A DNA stretch of 64,000 nucleotides from Hevea brasiliensis (GCF_030052815.1 NC_079507.1:14282141-14346140), one strand, 5' to 3'. Shown: positions 45,418-58,760, counted from the first letter of the stretch. Notes: generated from the letters alone by a model not told the origin. Made by a program: numbers and translations.

Positions 45418-47518
45418 ACAGTATCTTTGCCTCACAATAATTCCAATAATTAATCCCAATATGCTTAAACTTACATTCTTGAAAATTTTCATGTTGGGGT
45501 TACTATTTATGGTACTGTTCAAGTCAAAATATTGACTTTCTTATACTTAATAGGTATGAGAAATCCAATTATTCCCACATACCACATTTTGGTTACCTAA
45601 CTTATTGGTTTTGGTCATTTTCTCAAAACTTAAGTATTTTAGGCACACTTTCAAATTTTCAGTTTTGGTGATCTATTTTGTACTGTTCTATTGGTCATGT
45701 TGCTGTTAGAATTTGGCTAAGTTTTCTTCATAGAAATTGTTCCTTATTGTCTTAACTTTATTTTCCTTTTTGAATCACTCCATTTGGAGTTTTGTAGCTC
45801 AAGTTATAGCCATTTAAACATGGCTAGCCGGATTGGCCTAACCCAGATTTTCTGGGCACCAAAACTGGTTCTGATAGTTTTAGGTCACTAATTTTGGGTG
45901 GCTAAATGACTTGGTTAAGTGCATAATTTGGGTTTGTATTCTCATGAAAGTTATAGGTCTATATCTCAGCTTTCTACTGGTAAAATTTTAGGTCATTTGG
46001 ACCTGCCTAGCCCAAGTTATGGACAAATGAATCATTTGGTCATTTTTATACAGGGCAGAACACCCAATTCCTGATTTGGCCAATTTGTTCACTATGCTAT
46101 GGTCACTTTTTGGGCATAATTCCTAAATAAAAAATGTGCCATTTTGTGTCTAGTTTCATTCCCAATTGGCCTCACACCAATTGAGTTAGTAAATTTTTAG
46201 TTTTAATCCCTGAAATGGACCTTCGTCATGCTGCCTGCATAATGACCATATCTAATCCAAATCTTTATTTGATTCCAACACTTCCAACATACCACAATTG
46301 GTCATACATCACCATTTTTTAGCTCACCATTTGACCAATTCTCAAAGTTTTTTCTCCCAAACCCTAGGTCCAAAACCCTAACTCACTAATTTTGTTACAT
46401 TTTACTGAATCAAAATATGTAAACATACTTTCTCAACTCATTCAAGCTTTCTAACATGTTTAATTCAATCAAACTTATGCAAATCATTCTTTTATATAGG
46501 CTAGCCAAAATTCACATATAGTCCTCCAATAATTGTTTTCTTTTCCATTTTTCATAATTTCTAAGTTTATTCAACTATAAACACAATAATTAAACTAGAA
46601 ATACAAAGTTTAGCTTACTAACATTGGTATAGCTTTTCAATCTTCAATTTCTTCAAAATTTTCTTCTTTCTTTCTCCTTTAATCTTCTTTCCAAGATTTG
46701 CTTATAATTTTTCTTCAAGAAAATTATAGGATTTATACTGAAATTTGGTGTTTAGAAAGCTTAAGAATAAGCTTTAATGGAGGAATTTTGAGAAAGAGAC
46801 AAGAGAGAGAGAGAGACGGAAAAAATGGAAGAAGAAGACTAAAATGATTTTTTTTTTTTTTTTTCATTTGTGTATATTTATCCATAATTTGACTTAGTCA
46901 ATTTAAGTAATTAAATTAAAATGAATTATGAAGTCATGCATGATGTCATCTATGTGATGTCATTAATCTAATTTTCTTTTCTTTTCTTATTCATTTATTT
47001 TTCCTATACTTCTTTAATTTAATTTTCGATTTCGAAATTTTCTTTTCTCCGATTTTATTTAACAGTTAGGTCAGGAGTCAGCTCTAGGGGGTCAATTGAC
47101 CAAATTACCCCTCGCCGGTTCGACCCGGTTTACAAATAATTCAATATTTCTTCCGGATCACTTACCTAATTATTTGATCGGCTTAAAAATTCTTTTTTGT
47201 GATTTTCTCTTTTCCATTGTGTTCGCAATAGTCCTAAGGACCGCGGTGTCATATTTTATGGTTCAAAATTTGAGGTTAAATCGATCTCGCAATCCTTCCC
47301 GAGAAGGTCACCCATCGCTGTGACTCTCGGCTCATTTAACCTCTTATGTTCTGTTTTTCTTATTTATACTTAAATAATTGACAATTACTAATTATTTGTG
47401 TTCAGGGCTTATTTAGTTGTCTTAGACGTGGTTCTAATACCCTTAATTATCCGGACCAACACCAGTCACCGGAATAGTGAAATATACTAAGCTATACAAA
47501 TAGGGGTGTTACAACTTA

Positions 47519-47603
47519 AACAAATCTAAAGTAATGCAAAAGCATATAAATTACACTACTAAACTTTAACTGAATATATTCTTATAAATATTATAAGCTT
47601 TAC
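47519..47603 (-). other. start of the Myb/SANT-like intron, hosting element C
   Basis: From the GTAAAGC donor the intron continues to 47514. There the 36-kb nest begins, and the intron resumes at 11582 to the TTTAG acceptor near 11538. The original intron was only about 135 bp. Confidence 0.65.
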
Positions 47604-47957
47604 CTAAATTAATTGCTCCAAACATCAAAAGTAGCTTCAAACAATTTTGTTACAGGATTCCAAGCAAAGCCACTAAGACCATGAAATAAATCCTTACACT
47701 AAGCAATGGTTCACTTCAAGGTCTTCATTCGATTCTTAATGTTTGATTTTTGAATTACAGGGCCAAAATGCTGCCCTTAACACCTGTAACATATTATCAA
47801 AAGCTCTAGTATTCCATGTTCCTTCAGGTCGATTTCCTTTATGATCTTCTTCCAACATAGCATTTATCAACACATTGTCCATTTCATTTGTCCATACTAC
47901 ATGGTCTCTTCCTGACATTGAACTTTCCTGGTTTGGAATCTTTTTTCTCCTTGGCAT
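47604..47957 (-). pseudogene. N-terminal exon of the split Myb/SANT-like protein
   Basis: From an ATG at 47957 the minus strand encodes a basic start (MPRRKK) and the first half of a Myb/SANT-like domain: W-T-N-E-M-D, then EEDHKGNRPEGTWNTRAF. After a frameshift near 47750 comes SNIKNRMKTLK, two stops, then LFHGLSGFAWNP and LFEATFDVW. It ends at a donor AG|GTAAAGC at 47604. The matching acceptor and domain end are at 11537, with element C in the intron between them. It is probably ORF1 of a PIF/Harbinger element, whose transposase is just upstream on the same strand. Stops mean it is a pseudogene. Confidence 0.8.
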
Positions 47958-48172
47958 TTTTTTATCTGCAAGAAAATTACATAACACATTTTTGCTGAAT
48001 AGAAGATATTAAAAATGGAATGTAAATTGTATTCCACACATGTATATATAATAACAATAAATAACTTAGCAACATATATTTACTGATTAATGTTAAAAGA
48101 TCATACATACTAGTTACATGGCTAGTAATTGTGATTACAAGTTATTATGATAGTCATTCCACATTTGTGATA

Positions 48173-49622
48173 CTATTGTTCCCTTAATATAACTGCTATT
48201 CTATAATCTGCATCTGCTGCTAAAGCACTGGTGCTCACATGGTGATCAGCCTCTGCATGCATAAGCTCATGATCAACTTCAGCAATTAAATTTTCATCTG
48301 GATCAACACCCATTAAGAAGTTGTGTATTACACAACATGCTAAGACAATTTCTGTCATTGTTTCAAATGAGTAATGAGGTTCAGTGCCACTAGCTATAAT
48401 GGGAAACCTTTTCTTTAAAACACCAAAAGCTCTCTCGATGACATTACGGAGTGATGCATGATGATGGTTAAATAATTCTTTAGCATTTTGAGTACCACGT
48501 CCGGAGTATTCATTCAAATGATAATGAACACCTCTATATGGTGCAATTAATCCACTCCTCAATGGTAATCCAGTATCCACAAGATAAAATTTTCCTATCA
48601 AAGGGGGAAATTAATGAATTTTTAACCAATAAGATACTTAAATGCAAAAGCTTTCCATATTCAATTACACTTACCTTGTGGAATTAAAAGTTTATCCTCT
48701 CTATCCAATGCATTTTTTACGATTCTCGAGTCAGAGGTGGTTCCTTGCCAACCAGGCAACACGTAAGTGAATTTCATATCAAAAGAACATGCTGCTAACA
48801 CATTTTGTGTAGGCCATTCTTTTCTCCCTTGAAATCTAGGGGCAAGTTCTCTTGGCACTTTAACTCGAATAAGTGTTCCATCTAATGCACCAACACAATC
48901 TTGTATAAACAAGTACATACACCTATATCTTTTTAGAAGTTGCACTAACTAAATAAAATATGTAATATATATTCATTTGATCTGAATTTTGCTTACCTTG
49001 AAGTATGGATAGAATCTATTATTATTCAAAATTTAAGGGGGAACATCAACTCCAGTTGGTTGGTTAAGGAACTCGGCTTCAAGTGCCACTAGTGCTCTCA
49101 AGACATTATGAAAATGGTAGCTTATGGTCTCACCTGACCGATGAAAAAAAAAAAAAATCCCAATGCACGATTTCTAAAGTTTTGGCCTAAAATATGCAAG
49201 AACTTAGCTACTCGCTCTTCCACTGTAGCACGTCTAAAGTCCTTAAGTAAACCAGTAGCCTTGAGCTTTCCACAAAATTTAGCAAATGTGATAGGACACA
49301 TGCGTACAATATCATGATAAATGACTTCATTTGCAGTGAGCTCATGCATTAACTTATGTCGTAATGCATCTCTTTCTGCATTTATACTGATTAAGGGTTT
49401 AGTAATAATCATTACTTAGATGTCCAATAACCATAAAAGATTAACAATATAACATAATAACTGAACTATAGCCTCTACTTGTTGTTGTTGCCAAGTGTCC
49501 ATAACATGTTTCCACATATTTTCAAACTCTAAACCATCATTTGTATTGGCTATTGACATGTCGTCTCTTGCATCATCTACATTATCTTCTAGGTGATTTC
49601 CTCCACTATGTTCCCTATCCAT
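48173..49622 (-). pseudogene. PIF/Harbinger-type transposase, three exon-like parts, damaged
   Basis: DNA transposase of the HARBI1/DDE_4 type on the minus strand. 49622-49416 gives an acidic N-terminus. 49412-49022 gives the helix-rich part (TVEERVAKFLHILGQNFRNR, then after a 13-14 base A-run frameshift SGETISYHFHNVLRAL) and a donor. About 48945-48675 holds the first Asp (DCVGALDGTLI) and second Asp (GTTSDSRI). 48594-48173, after acceptor GATAG|GAAAA, holds YLVDTGLPLRSGLIAPYRGV and the catalytic Glu (NVIERAFGVLKKRFPI). All three DDE residues are present. A stop near 49415, one near 49050 and the A-run shift make it unlikely to work. It pairs with the Myb/SANT ORF next to it. Confidence 0.88.
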
Positions 49623-50050
49623 CTACAAATTAAAATTTTAATATACTACTCCTAAATAATCAAACAAACATAAATGCATTTAAAATATAGCATAATAAGA
49701 TAAAGTAAACAATTTCATAACAAACACATATATATTTACTTATACTTTTTTGGTTAGATTTTATAAAGTTCAAGTTTTAGGTAATTGATTTGTATAATGA
49801 TTTCCTAAGGTAACCTTAAATATGAAACTTAGGCCAACATAATGAAAGTAGTACCATAGCTAATGAGTAGCATGAATTTAAAAGCATGATAAAGTAGAAA
49901 TTGTGTACCTCAGATTCAATATGTGATTCAAGAATTGATAGATTTCCAAATGCAGTAATCAACAATTTAGGAAGAATTCGCAAATGTCCAAAGAAAGCAC
50001 GCAAGTGAAGCAAATTTTTAAATCACAAAAATAGTACAAAGTCATAAATA

Positions 50051-50052
<2 letters not shown>

Positions 50053-50096
<44 letters not shown>
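50053..50096. repeat. (AT)n microsatellite
   Basis: About 22 AT units, self-complementary. Confidence 0.9.
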
Positions 50097-50099
<3 letters not shown>

Positions 50100-50708
50100 T
50101 CGCATGCCTTACAACTACTAATTTTATGCATAAGAAAAATCATAATGAGATTTAAAGATGTGGATGATAGATAAATTTGGTGTGAACTTGAGAGAGAGAG
50201 ATTAATAAAATAAAATTTAAGAGATTAAATTATTTGAAATTGAGTTAATTTAAATAATAAAACTTATTTTTTTAATGAACTCAAATCATAAAAATTAAAT
50301 TATTAATTTTTAAATTGTATGAAAAAGGATAATATGGTCTAAATAAAAAATAAAATTAAATCAACTATTAGCTAATGAAAAATAGCTCTCAAAATAGAGT
50401 TGATACAAACTATAAACGTGCATGCATCATATCAGTTACCTATCAGTTATCATTTATATTTTTTAAAATTTATCAAATACCCTAATTCACCTATTTAGAT
50501 GTCTTTTAGGTACACCTAAAAGATAAACTAAATATCCACTTAATACTAGTAAATTTCATAACTTATCTTGTAATATTATAAGATTAAAAATGAAATATTA
50601 ATAAAAAATTAAAAAAAGCTCCAATTTCTCTTTCTTTTTCTATAAAAATCACATTAGATTCATAACTTATCTTCTATATGTGAGAAATAAGGTTTATATA
50701 AGCTCAAG

Positions 50709-50795
<87 letters not shown>
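50709..50795. repeat. (AT)n microsatellite, long
   Basis: About 43 uninterrupted AT units, able to form a cruciform and likely length-variable. Confidence 0.9.
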
Positions 50796-50798
<3 letters not shown>

Positions 50799-51549
50799 CA
50801 CTGAGGGTTTGTTGAAAGAAAGAAAAACCTAATTGACGCATCCTTATAATTAACCTAGTTCATTTCAAATATTTTTGTTTAAAGGTAAACTTGGATGATG
50901 CATTGAAATCATAAACTTGCATGTAGCTACAAATGTTGCTGCTAGAGTATTGGATGTAAATATAAAACATTTTACATAAATATTAATTTTCCTACTAGAG
51001 AAGGAAAGAAAGGGAAAAACAAGTTATTATCCCAAAAATTTTTGCCTATAGATACATGATTACCAATGACCAAAAGAAGTTTCTTTTCAATTCAATCCAA
51101 TACTAGATTCGTTAAAAATCTCTCACTAGGATATAACAAACGAGTGGAGAACAAAATTGAAGGCTTTTTTTTTTCAAAGAAAAAACTAGCCATGTCATAC
51201 CTTACCTCTCTGTAAGGCATAACATGATTCCATAGTATACCTAATGAATTATCGATTTCGTCTACCGATAACCCATTAAATACACTACAAGGGATTTTAA
51301 AATAATTTTCTTACTTTTTGAAAGTGGTGAGCATTCATAGTAGGTATTAAAAACATTTACTTGAAGTTCAAAGACTAGTTAAAACTTTTGTCCATTTTTA
51401 TTTTTCTGTAAATTTTGAAAAAATTTTAATAGAGTGCCATATATATTTGGGAAAAATAGTTCTTCAAATACCTGTAAAAACACTTCTAATAATTCATTTC
51501 ATCAAACTCACTACTACTATAACACAATTCAACATCATCCGAACTCCAT

Positions 51550-54500
51550 TGTCATACTCTACCCCTCCGTAAGGCATAACATGATCCCATAGTATACCTA
51601 ATGAATTACCAACTTCATTTACTGATAATCCATTAAATACACTACAAGGGATTTTAAACCTTTTCTTATTTCTTTTTATAGTGGTGAGCTCTTTTGACAA
51701 GTGTTAAAAATTTTCTTAACTGAAGTGAAACCAAATAACAATTTAAAGTATTAACAATTTCTGTAAAAATTTTGGCAGAGTGCCATCTGTATTTTGAATA
51801 AAATAGTCCTTCAAAAACCTGTAAAAAGCACTTCAAATATATAATTCCTCAATCCCAAACTCCAATAATTTGTTCAACACCATAAATTTCTCAACATTAT
51901 CAACTCAGTTCAATAATCAATTTTTCAGTGTTTCCAAAAGCTGAGACCAAGCACAATATATACATATAGTGCACATACATTACAACAAAAACTACACAAT
52001 ATAGTATACTCAATATACCCGGTGAAATCTCAAAATGTAGCACAAGCAGCCTACTCTGCTGCTCGGTCCGTCTGTCTACCTACGACAGCAATGAAAAAGC
52101 TATCGCTGAGTAAAATTTACTCAGTGGTGTACAATAATAATTTAAAATGCTGTATATAAAACTTTTATTAACAATTTACAATTCAAACAATTCACAATTT
52201 TTTCAAAGGTCATATAACACAAATTTGATCAAACAATTGAATAATATAGTGTTGCCAATTAATAACATAATTTGATCAAATAACTGAATAACACAGTGTT
52301 GCTAATCAATAACACAATTTGATCAAATAACTGAATAACACAGTATTGCCAATCAATAACACAATTTGATCAAATAACTGAATAACACAGTTTTGCCAAT
52401 CAATAACACAATTTAGGCCATGACACAAATTTTCCGAACATGTCGTATTGTACACCACGACAAGGCACACTCACCCCACTAATCGAAATCAATGAGGGAG
52501 GAAGCTAACTAGATAATGAATACTCATCCACACTCAACTCATACTGGCAAGTTAAAGAGGGAGGAATATAATCACACTCACCCCATAAATGGAGGAGGAA
52601 CATAGTAACATTGTCATGCCAAGTGTGAATCAAAATAATTTCAAATCACAATATTTCATACAAACCACAAATCACATTTTATCTCAAAATTTCCATTTGC
52701 AAAGTAGGCAACACAATAATTTCCAAATAATATTCCCAAAGCCAAAACAATAAAAAATTATTCGTAACTCATTTCTCCAAATAAATTTTCTAGTAAAAGC
52801 AGTGAATATAAAAAGTATTGTGCACAGACCTCTGATATATGCCTCTTGGCCCTAACTTAGTGTTCCTTATGCTTCTCAATATCCTTTTCAACTAAAACAC
52901 ACAATTTAAAGTGTTTCAGTACTCAATGAATTTGTTTCTAACAACAAAATCTAATATTTAAATTTTCTTGATACTATTCCCTTCAATTCATTTCATTAGT
53001 CAACCTATAATGTTGACATTTTAAGTGAGTTAATTCTAATGTTACCAATATGTCACATTTTATAGCCCTTTAGTGTTGGTATATCTTACCAATTTTATTT
53101 CCAAGTGTATTGCATTTTATTACAATTTATCGAATTTCAATGTACTATTTTGACCTTGCCGGATGACTTAGTTTTCTCGATTTTCGGGTTTCGGTCCAAA
53201 CTACAAACTTGTAGGTCTATGTCTTATTGCACGCGGGGCAAAGTTTCAGGTCATTCTGAGTTATGCAGACCAAGATATGGTCAATTTACCAATGCTGGAC
53301 AGAATACACTAAAATGGTAGGCTTAGGTCATTTTTAGGTCACTTTTGGTTCGGCCAGTTTTGGTACTTGAACTTGTGCAAGCTATTTGGCTTGGTTATGG
53401 CCATTTCTGGGCTTTGGTGTCTTGATAAGAATTGTAGATATATGTCTAAACTATTTATGGTAAAAATTTCAGGTCATTTGGACCTGTTTTGAGTAAGTTA
53501 TGGTCAAAACACTAACTGCTGCCCAAATAGTCAATTTTCAGGCTTTCAAGTCACTAATCCGGATTTGGTTATTTTTCAAGTCACCTTCTAGGCAGAATTT
53601 AGGTAATATTTCTACATGAAAGTTGGCCTATTTGGTGTCTAGTTTCACCCTCCATTGGCCTCATACCAATTGGGTTCATAGTTTGGCACTTATGACCTAA
53701 TTTAGGTACTGCCATTAATACACATCCTACACAAAACACTTACACTTCCAATTCGATATTTCTTCTCCTCCTCATTACTTCAATATTCAATCAATGGCAC
53801 TTTCATATATATATTGTACACAATTCCAGCAAGCATATTGGGCAGAAAACTTAAGTGTTCAATGCACACAATTCACCATTCAAGCTCAACATTCACTTCC
53901 ACCAAAATTTAACATATCTCAATATCAATATTATATATACACTTCAATATAATCATACTTCAATATCACTTACACATGCTGCCCACAATTTAACACTATC
54001 ATATTTCATTAATAAACTTCATATTCACACACAAATTCATGATATTATAGGCTGCCAAACATGGCAATTTGCTAAAGCATTAAGGTCCCATTTCAAACCC
54101 TTAATTCAAGCACTAACATGCACATACTTGGACATTAACCTACTACAACTTTTATTTGAGTTAATCAACCTTAATTCCCATCCAATACATATAAGAATAA
54201 GTCACTAACCCTACATTTCCATGGCTGCCAAAATTAAGGTTCACCAATACTCATCATTTCCTCAATTTTTCTTAGCAATTCAACTTACCCAAAGCTCAAC
54301 ATAAGGATTATTGAAGGAAAATGGAAAGATTAAGCACTAACCTCAACTTGAGCTTGATAAATCCTTGAAATTCCCTCTCCTTTTTACTGCCTATAGGTTG
54401 CCCATGGTGTAAGGATCATTTTTCATGAAGGAAGCTTGAAGAAATAATGGCTTGATCATGGAGAACTTGAGCTCATGCATGAAACGGCCATGGTGAATTT

Positions 54501-55226
54501 GGGAGGATTTCATTTCGGTCATGGATGAAAGCTTGAAGAAAATGAGATGGTTTAGTGGAACAATCTGTCCCAATTACTTATATAGGTGGCTTAGGATGAG
54601 AGTTAGTGGAGCACTTAGGAATAATTTAATGGTTATTTATTTAAAGTTTCTAATTTTTACAATTTGGCCACCATACTTTCACAATTTACATAATGTGTCT
54701 CCTTTTAATTTTTCATGACATTTTCACAGTGTAATATCATTTATTTTTAATGGAAATTTAGGTCAAAAGGCAACTGGGAATGTCAAATGACTACAATGCC
54801 CCTATTCGGGTTGCATTCCCGAGTTTTCGGTAATACCTAGTTTTGTCATTTTCTCGATTTCTCTTTTTTCTTTGTACTAATTAATTAATTTTTCTTTGAT
54901 ATTTCTAATGACATTTATACTTCAATAGATATTCATTTAAGTCTTAAAAATATTTTTCAGGGTTCCCCACGGTCCAGGGCTAGTCAACGGTCCACGCCGC
55001 AACTTCCCAGTGTGGTCACCCATCGCTATGTTTTTTGGCTCGTTTAACTTGGTTTCATTTCATTGCTATTATTTTTCCTTTGTTTTTCTTATATTTTCCT
55101 TTCTTGTATCTCATTATTTTATGTCTCCTCACTAACATTTAAATGTAGTTCTGGGCATCTTAGCTGTCCGGACAGACACTGGTCACCGAAACAGTAGAAT
55201 GCACTATCGAACATAGGGGTGTTACA
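51550..55226 (-). mobile_element. solo LTR G1 (family III, 3677 bp) inserted in G0
   Basis: Flanks TCCAT (51545-51549) and TTCAT (55227-55231), one transition apart. It matches solo LTR A in inverted orientation. It carries four tandem units at 52221-52413 and the hairpin CTGAGTAAA/TTTACTCAG at 52106-52124, followed on the sense strand by GCGATAGC...GCTGTCG. Confidence 0.87.
52221..52413 (-). repeat. tandem repeat, four units of about 47 bp, in LTR G1
   Basis: Units built on TTTGATCAAATAACTGAAT and ACACAGTGTTGCCAATCAAT. Copies differ by one to a few bases. Confidence 0.88.
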
Positions 55227-58200
55227 TTCATAATTCAAAACAATTCTCAATTCATTTGTCTTTAAAAATAATGTTAAATAACTTTATTTATATTCCATTA
55301 AAGTAAAATCAATTTACATTCATCAACCCAAAATATACATGAAAAAATCCAAACTAATATTATTACAAATCTATACAACTGCTCAAGACCAGTTTATACA
55401 TGTACATACAGTTATATACATCAAACTAAATATTACAATCAAGGTATAAAATATACCCGAAAAAACTTCAGGGATGTGGCTTCAAGATCCTTAGCAGCTC
55501 ACTCTGCTACTCCTCTAGTCTCTATATCTGCAACAGCAATAACAGCCATCGCTAAGTACTATGACTCAGTGGTGCACAACATACTAAAATAATAGTTTAT
55601 GTATAATTCAAATCACAATTATTAAAATATGGTACTGAACATGAAAAATAGATACAAAACATGATTTATAAATTTTTAGTCCAAATAATCTCATTTAGGA
55701 AGTCTCAAAATGAATTTCATAAAAACACACAGTTATATCATGCGATTCAAAATAATATTCATCTCAATAGCTAGAGGCTTATGAGAAATCACAAGGCTAG
55801 CTAGCTCAAATATATGGGTACCCATTCAAATTTCTTCTTCTATTGGCATACACCTTAACATTTCAGCCAGAGAAGGAATCAAATCAAAACTAATTCCCCC
55901 CACTAGTCATGCTAGTGAGGCATTCAAATATATGGTCATGACACTGTGGTTTCAAAACTGTCTTAGAAATTTACTAAATATTTATTGCCATTTCAAACAC
56001 ATACAAGTAAACTTTCAATAATTTAAGTCAAAAGCATAATAAACATTTCAACACAATTAAGTCAAAATTTAATATCACAATTCATTTAAAATAATTTGCA
56101 GAAGAAAATTTGCAGAAGAAAATTTACAGAAATTTCTATGTTGTGCACAAACCTTATACGAGTCGCTTCTTGGCCTTGACTCAATGCTTTGGGTTCTTTC
56201 TCGGTATTCTTTTCAACTGAAACAAACAAATTCATAGTGTTTCAGTATCATAATTTATCATAAATCTAAAAATGAATTCAAATCTATTTATACCTAGCTT
56301 TAATATGCTTAACTTGACGTTCATTAAAATTTACACTTTTGAGTTACTATTCACGATACTATTCAAGTCAATTTATTAACTTTCTAATGCTTAATAGGTA
56401 TGGGAATTTTAATTTCACCCACATACCACATTTTGGTTACCTAATTTGTTGGTTTGGTTGTTTCCTCAAATTTTAAGTCTCTTCGGTGAAATTCCAAAAT
56501 TTCAGATTTGGTGCCTTGTTTTGCACTGTTCCATTGGTTAAGTTGCTATGGTAATTTGGCTAAGTTTTCTCCATAGAAGTTGTTCCTTATTGTCTTAACT
56601 TTATTTTCCTTTTTGAATCACTCCATTTGGAGTTTTGTAGCCCTAGTTATGGCTATTTGAACATGGCTGGCCGGATTTTAGTGTTACCCAGAATTCTGTG
56701 CTTTTTTATGGATATTGGCAATTTTTGTATATTGATTGCAGGTCACTTTTTGACTAGGTTATGGTCAAAATTTGGGATTGTTTTCTTCATTAAAGTTGTA
56801 GGGCTATGTCTCAAATTTCTATCGGTATAAAATTCAGGTCATTTGGACCTTTTTAGACCAAGTTATGGTCATTTACGTAACTACTGTTCATTTGGTCATT
56901 TTTGTACAAGTCAGTGTGCTCAATTCCGGATTTGCCCTAATTGTTCACTAAGTTATGGTCACTTTCTGAGCATGATTCCTCAATGAAAAATGTGTCATTT
57001 TGTATCTAGTTTCATTCCCAATTGGCCTCACATCAATTGGGTTAGTAAATTTTCAGTTTTGGTCCTTGAAAGGGACCTAGGTCAAGCTGCATGCAGATTG
57101 ACCTTCACCAATTCGAATTGGAACTTAGTTCCAACAATTCATACACATCACAAATAGTCACAATTGACCATTACTCAACTCAAATAAGGTGAACTATATC
57201 ATTTGGCCAATTCTCTAATTTTTTTCCAATTTCTTCAAAATGTTCAAACCCTAACTACACATAAAGTTTAATTTAATGCATTCAAAGTGCACATTCATGA
57301 TCTCTACACCTAATGCACCTCAAATAACTATTCAAATACTTCAAACTCATTCATTTCAAACCCTAACATTAGCTAGATGAATTTCATATTTGGTCCCTCA
57401 ACAATTGTTTTTGTTTGATTTTACACAATTTCTAAGTTTATTAAAGCATATTTGCATAAAATTTAAAGAAAAACTAAGTAATTGATGACTAACCTCTTTC
57501 TTTGAGTTTCAAATCTTCAATCTCTATTTTTCCTCCTTCCTTTTTTTGATCAATCACCTTCTCAAGTTGGTCTAACAAGTTTTAATGGGGAATTTGGGGA
57601 CAAAATGGGGTTAAGTGGTTGGAAGAAAGCTTGGTTTCAAGCTTTAATGGAGTTTTCTTCAATGGTGAAGCGAGGGAGAGAAGGGCAGCCAGCTTAGTGA
57701 GGGAGAAGGTCTGATTTTTCTTTTTCTTTTTAGTGTATTTTAAGTCTTTTAGTCTTAGTTGACTTGGTCAATATTTGTAGGAAAATTAAAATTAGTTTTG
57801 ACATCATGATGATGTCATCCAAGAGATGTAAATAACACTTTTTCCTTTTTTTTTTCATTCATTTTTCTATTAGTTCTTTAATTTAATTCTTGGTCCCAAA
57901 ATTTTCTTTTCTCAAATTTTATTGGACAGTTAGGTCAGGAGTCAGCTTTAGGGGTGAATTGACCAAATTGCCCCTCGCTGGTTCGATCCGGTTTACAAGT
58001 TATTCGATTTTTCTTCCGGATCCTTAGCCTAATTATTTGACCTGCTTAACAATTATTTTCTATGATTTTCTCTTTTCCAATGTGTTCACAATAGTCCTAA
58101 GGATCGCGACATCACATTTTACTATTCGAAATTTGAGTTTAGACTGACCTCACAGTCATTCCCGAGAAGGTCACCCATCGCTATGACTCTCGGCTCATTT

Positions 58201-58492
58201 AACTTTTTATACTTTGTTTTTCTTCTTTATACTTAACTATTTGGTAATTACTAATTATTTGCATTCAGGGCTTAACTAGGTGTCTTAGACGTGGTTCTAA
58301 TCCTCTTAATTGTCTGGATCGACCTGGTCGTCGGAACAGTAACATATATTAGGCTATGCAAATAGGGGTGTTACAGGCCACTACAAAATCATGAAGTTCA
58401 GTGTGAATAGGGCTGAACTCTGGCCCGCTCCCAAAAAATTCCCATTTTTTCCCCTTTCTCCTCGCCACATTGATCATTGAAAAAGAATTTAC

Positions 58493-58747
58493 TTGTAGCG
58501 TTGCTAAAGAGAAAAGGGAGATCCCAATATTCCAATGAGCAGTCCACTGAATGCCCTTTGTTTCACTTTTAAGCTTCAAACCTGTAGCCCACCCGGCAAC
58601 CCCTATAGCATAGGCAGAAACTTGGTAAGAAACATGGAGATAAAACCACACTGGATCTGTAGATTGGAAGGGTCTCAGCTAATGTGCTATTATAACTCCA
58701 ATTGGAAACAGAACTCCCCAGCTCATAGCATTCAACACCCTATGAAT
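58493..58747 (-). pseudogene. cytochrome b561/DOMON gene fragment (one exon, nonsense mutation)
   Basis: An acceptor CCAG|ATTCAT at 58747 and a donor CTACAA|GTAAAT at 58493 frame an 85-codon segment on the minus strand. It reads like the b561 domain of plant DOMON/cytochrome b561 proteins (AIR12-like family): HRVLNAMSWGVLFPIGVIIA, then [24 protein letters not shown] and [14 protein letters not shown]. Histidines typical of heme binding are kept. A TAG at 58681-58679 stands where the family has Tyr, so it is broken. Neither the DOMON exon nor the last exon is nearby. It is an isolated exon with bits of both introns, not a gene. Solo LTR H lies 13 bp upstream of the acceptor. Confidence 0.85.
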
Positions 58748-58760
58748 CTGGTAGGAAAAT

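Larger units (their letters stand above)
11583..47513 (-). mobile_element. element C: Ty3/gypsy retrotransposon containing a nest of later insertions
   Basis: Minus-strand LTR retrotransposon bounded by ACTTA duplications. Order on the minus strand: 5' LTR (47513-40114, interrupted by F), PBS, gag (40020-38641), PR (24718-24249), RT (21153 on), RNase H, integrase with a C-terminal chromo-like block (to 15128), polypurine tract and 3' LTR (15056-11583). Subtracting insertions E, D, B and F and their duplications leaves about 11.6 kb: two LTRs of 3.44-3.47 kb and a 4.7-kb interior. PR-RT-RH-INT order marks Ty3/gypsy. The chromo-like C-terminus suggests a chromovirus such as Tekay/Del, which is an inference. 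Many stops and frameshifts show it is inactive. Confidence 0.92.
40114..47513 (-). repeat. 5' LTR of element C, split by solo LTR F
   Basis: Two pieces, 40114-41458 and 45418-47513, match the 3' LTR of C in order (about 3436 bp after removing F and one CAGTA). The outer end GTGTTACA is followed by the ACTTA duplication. Stem-loop CTGAGTA/TACTCAG is at 40777-40796. Confidence 0.9.
49623..51187. other. intergenic, AT-rich, no gene
   Basis: Upstream side of the transposase gene. It includes two (AT)n tracts and no convincing coding frame. A Harbinger terminal repeat is expected somewhere here or further right, but I could not identify it. Confidence 0.5.
51193..58375 (-). mobile_element. solo LTR G0 (family I, about 3.5 kb) split by solo LTR G1
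   Basis: Pieces 51193-51549 and 55232-58375 match the LTRs of element C. Flanks are AGCCA (51188-51192) and GGCCA (58376-58380), one mismatch. On the minus strand it begins TGTAACACCCC and ends ...GTATGACA. No internal domains. The stem-loop near 55552-55569 has one broken pair. Confidence 0.85.

Noticed and set aside
52221..52413. Regular repeats as a CRISPR-like array
   Set aside because: The units are contiguous without unique spacers, lie inside a plant LTR and vary between LTR copies.
53855..54208. Open frame of 117 codons in solo LTR G1
   Set aside because: Low-complexity His/Ile/Asn-rich text inside an LTR, not kept in LTR A.
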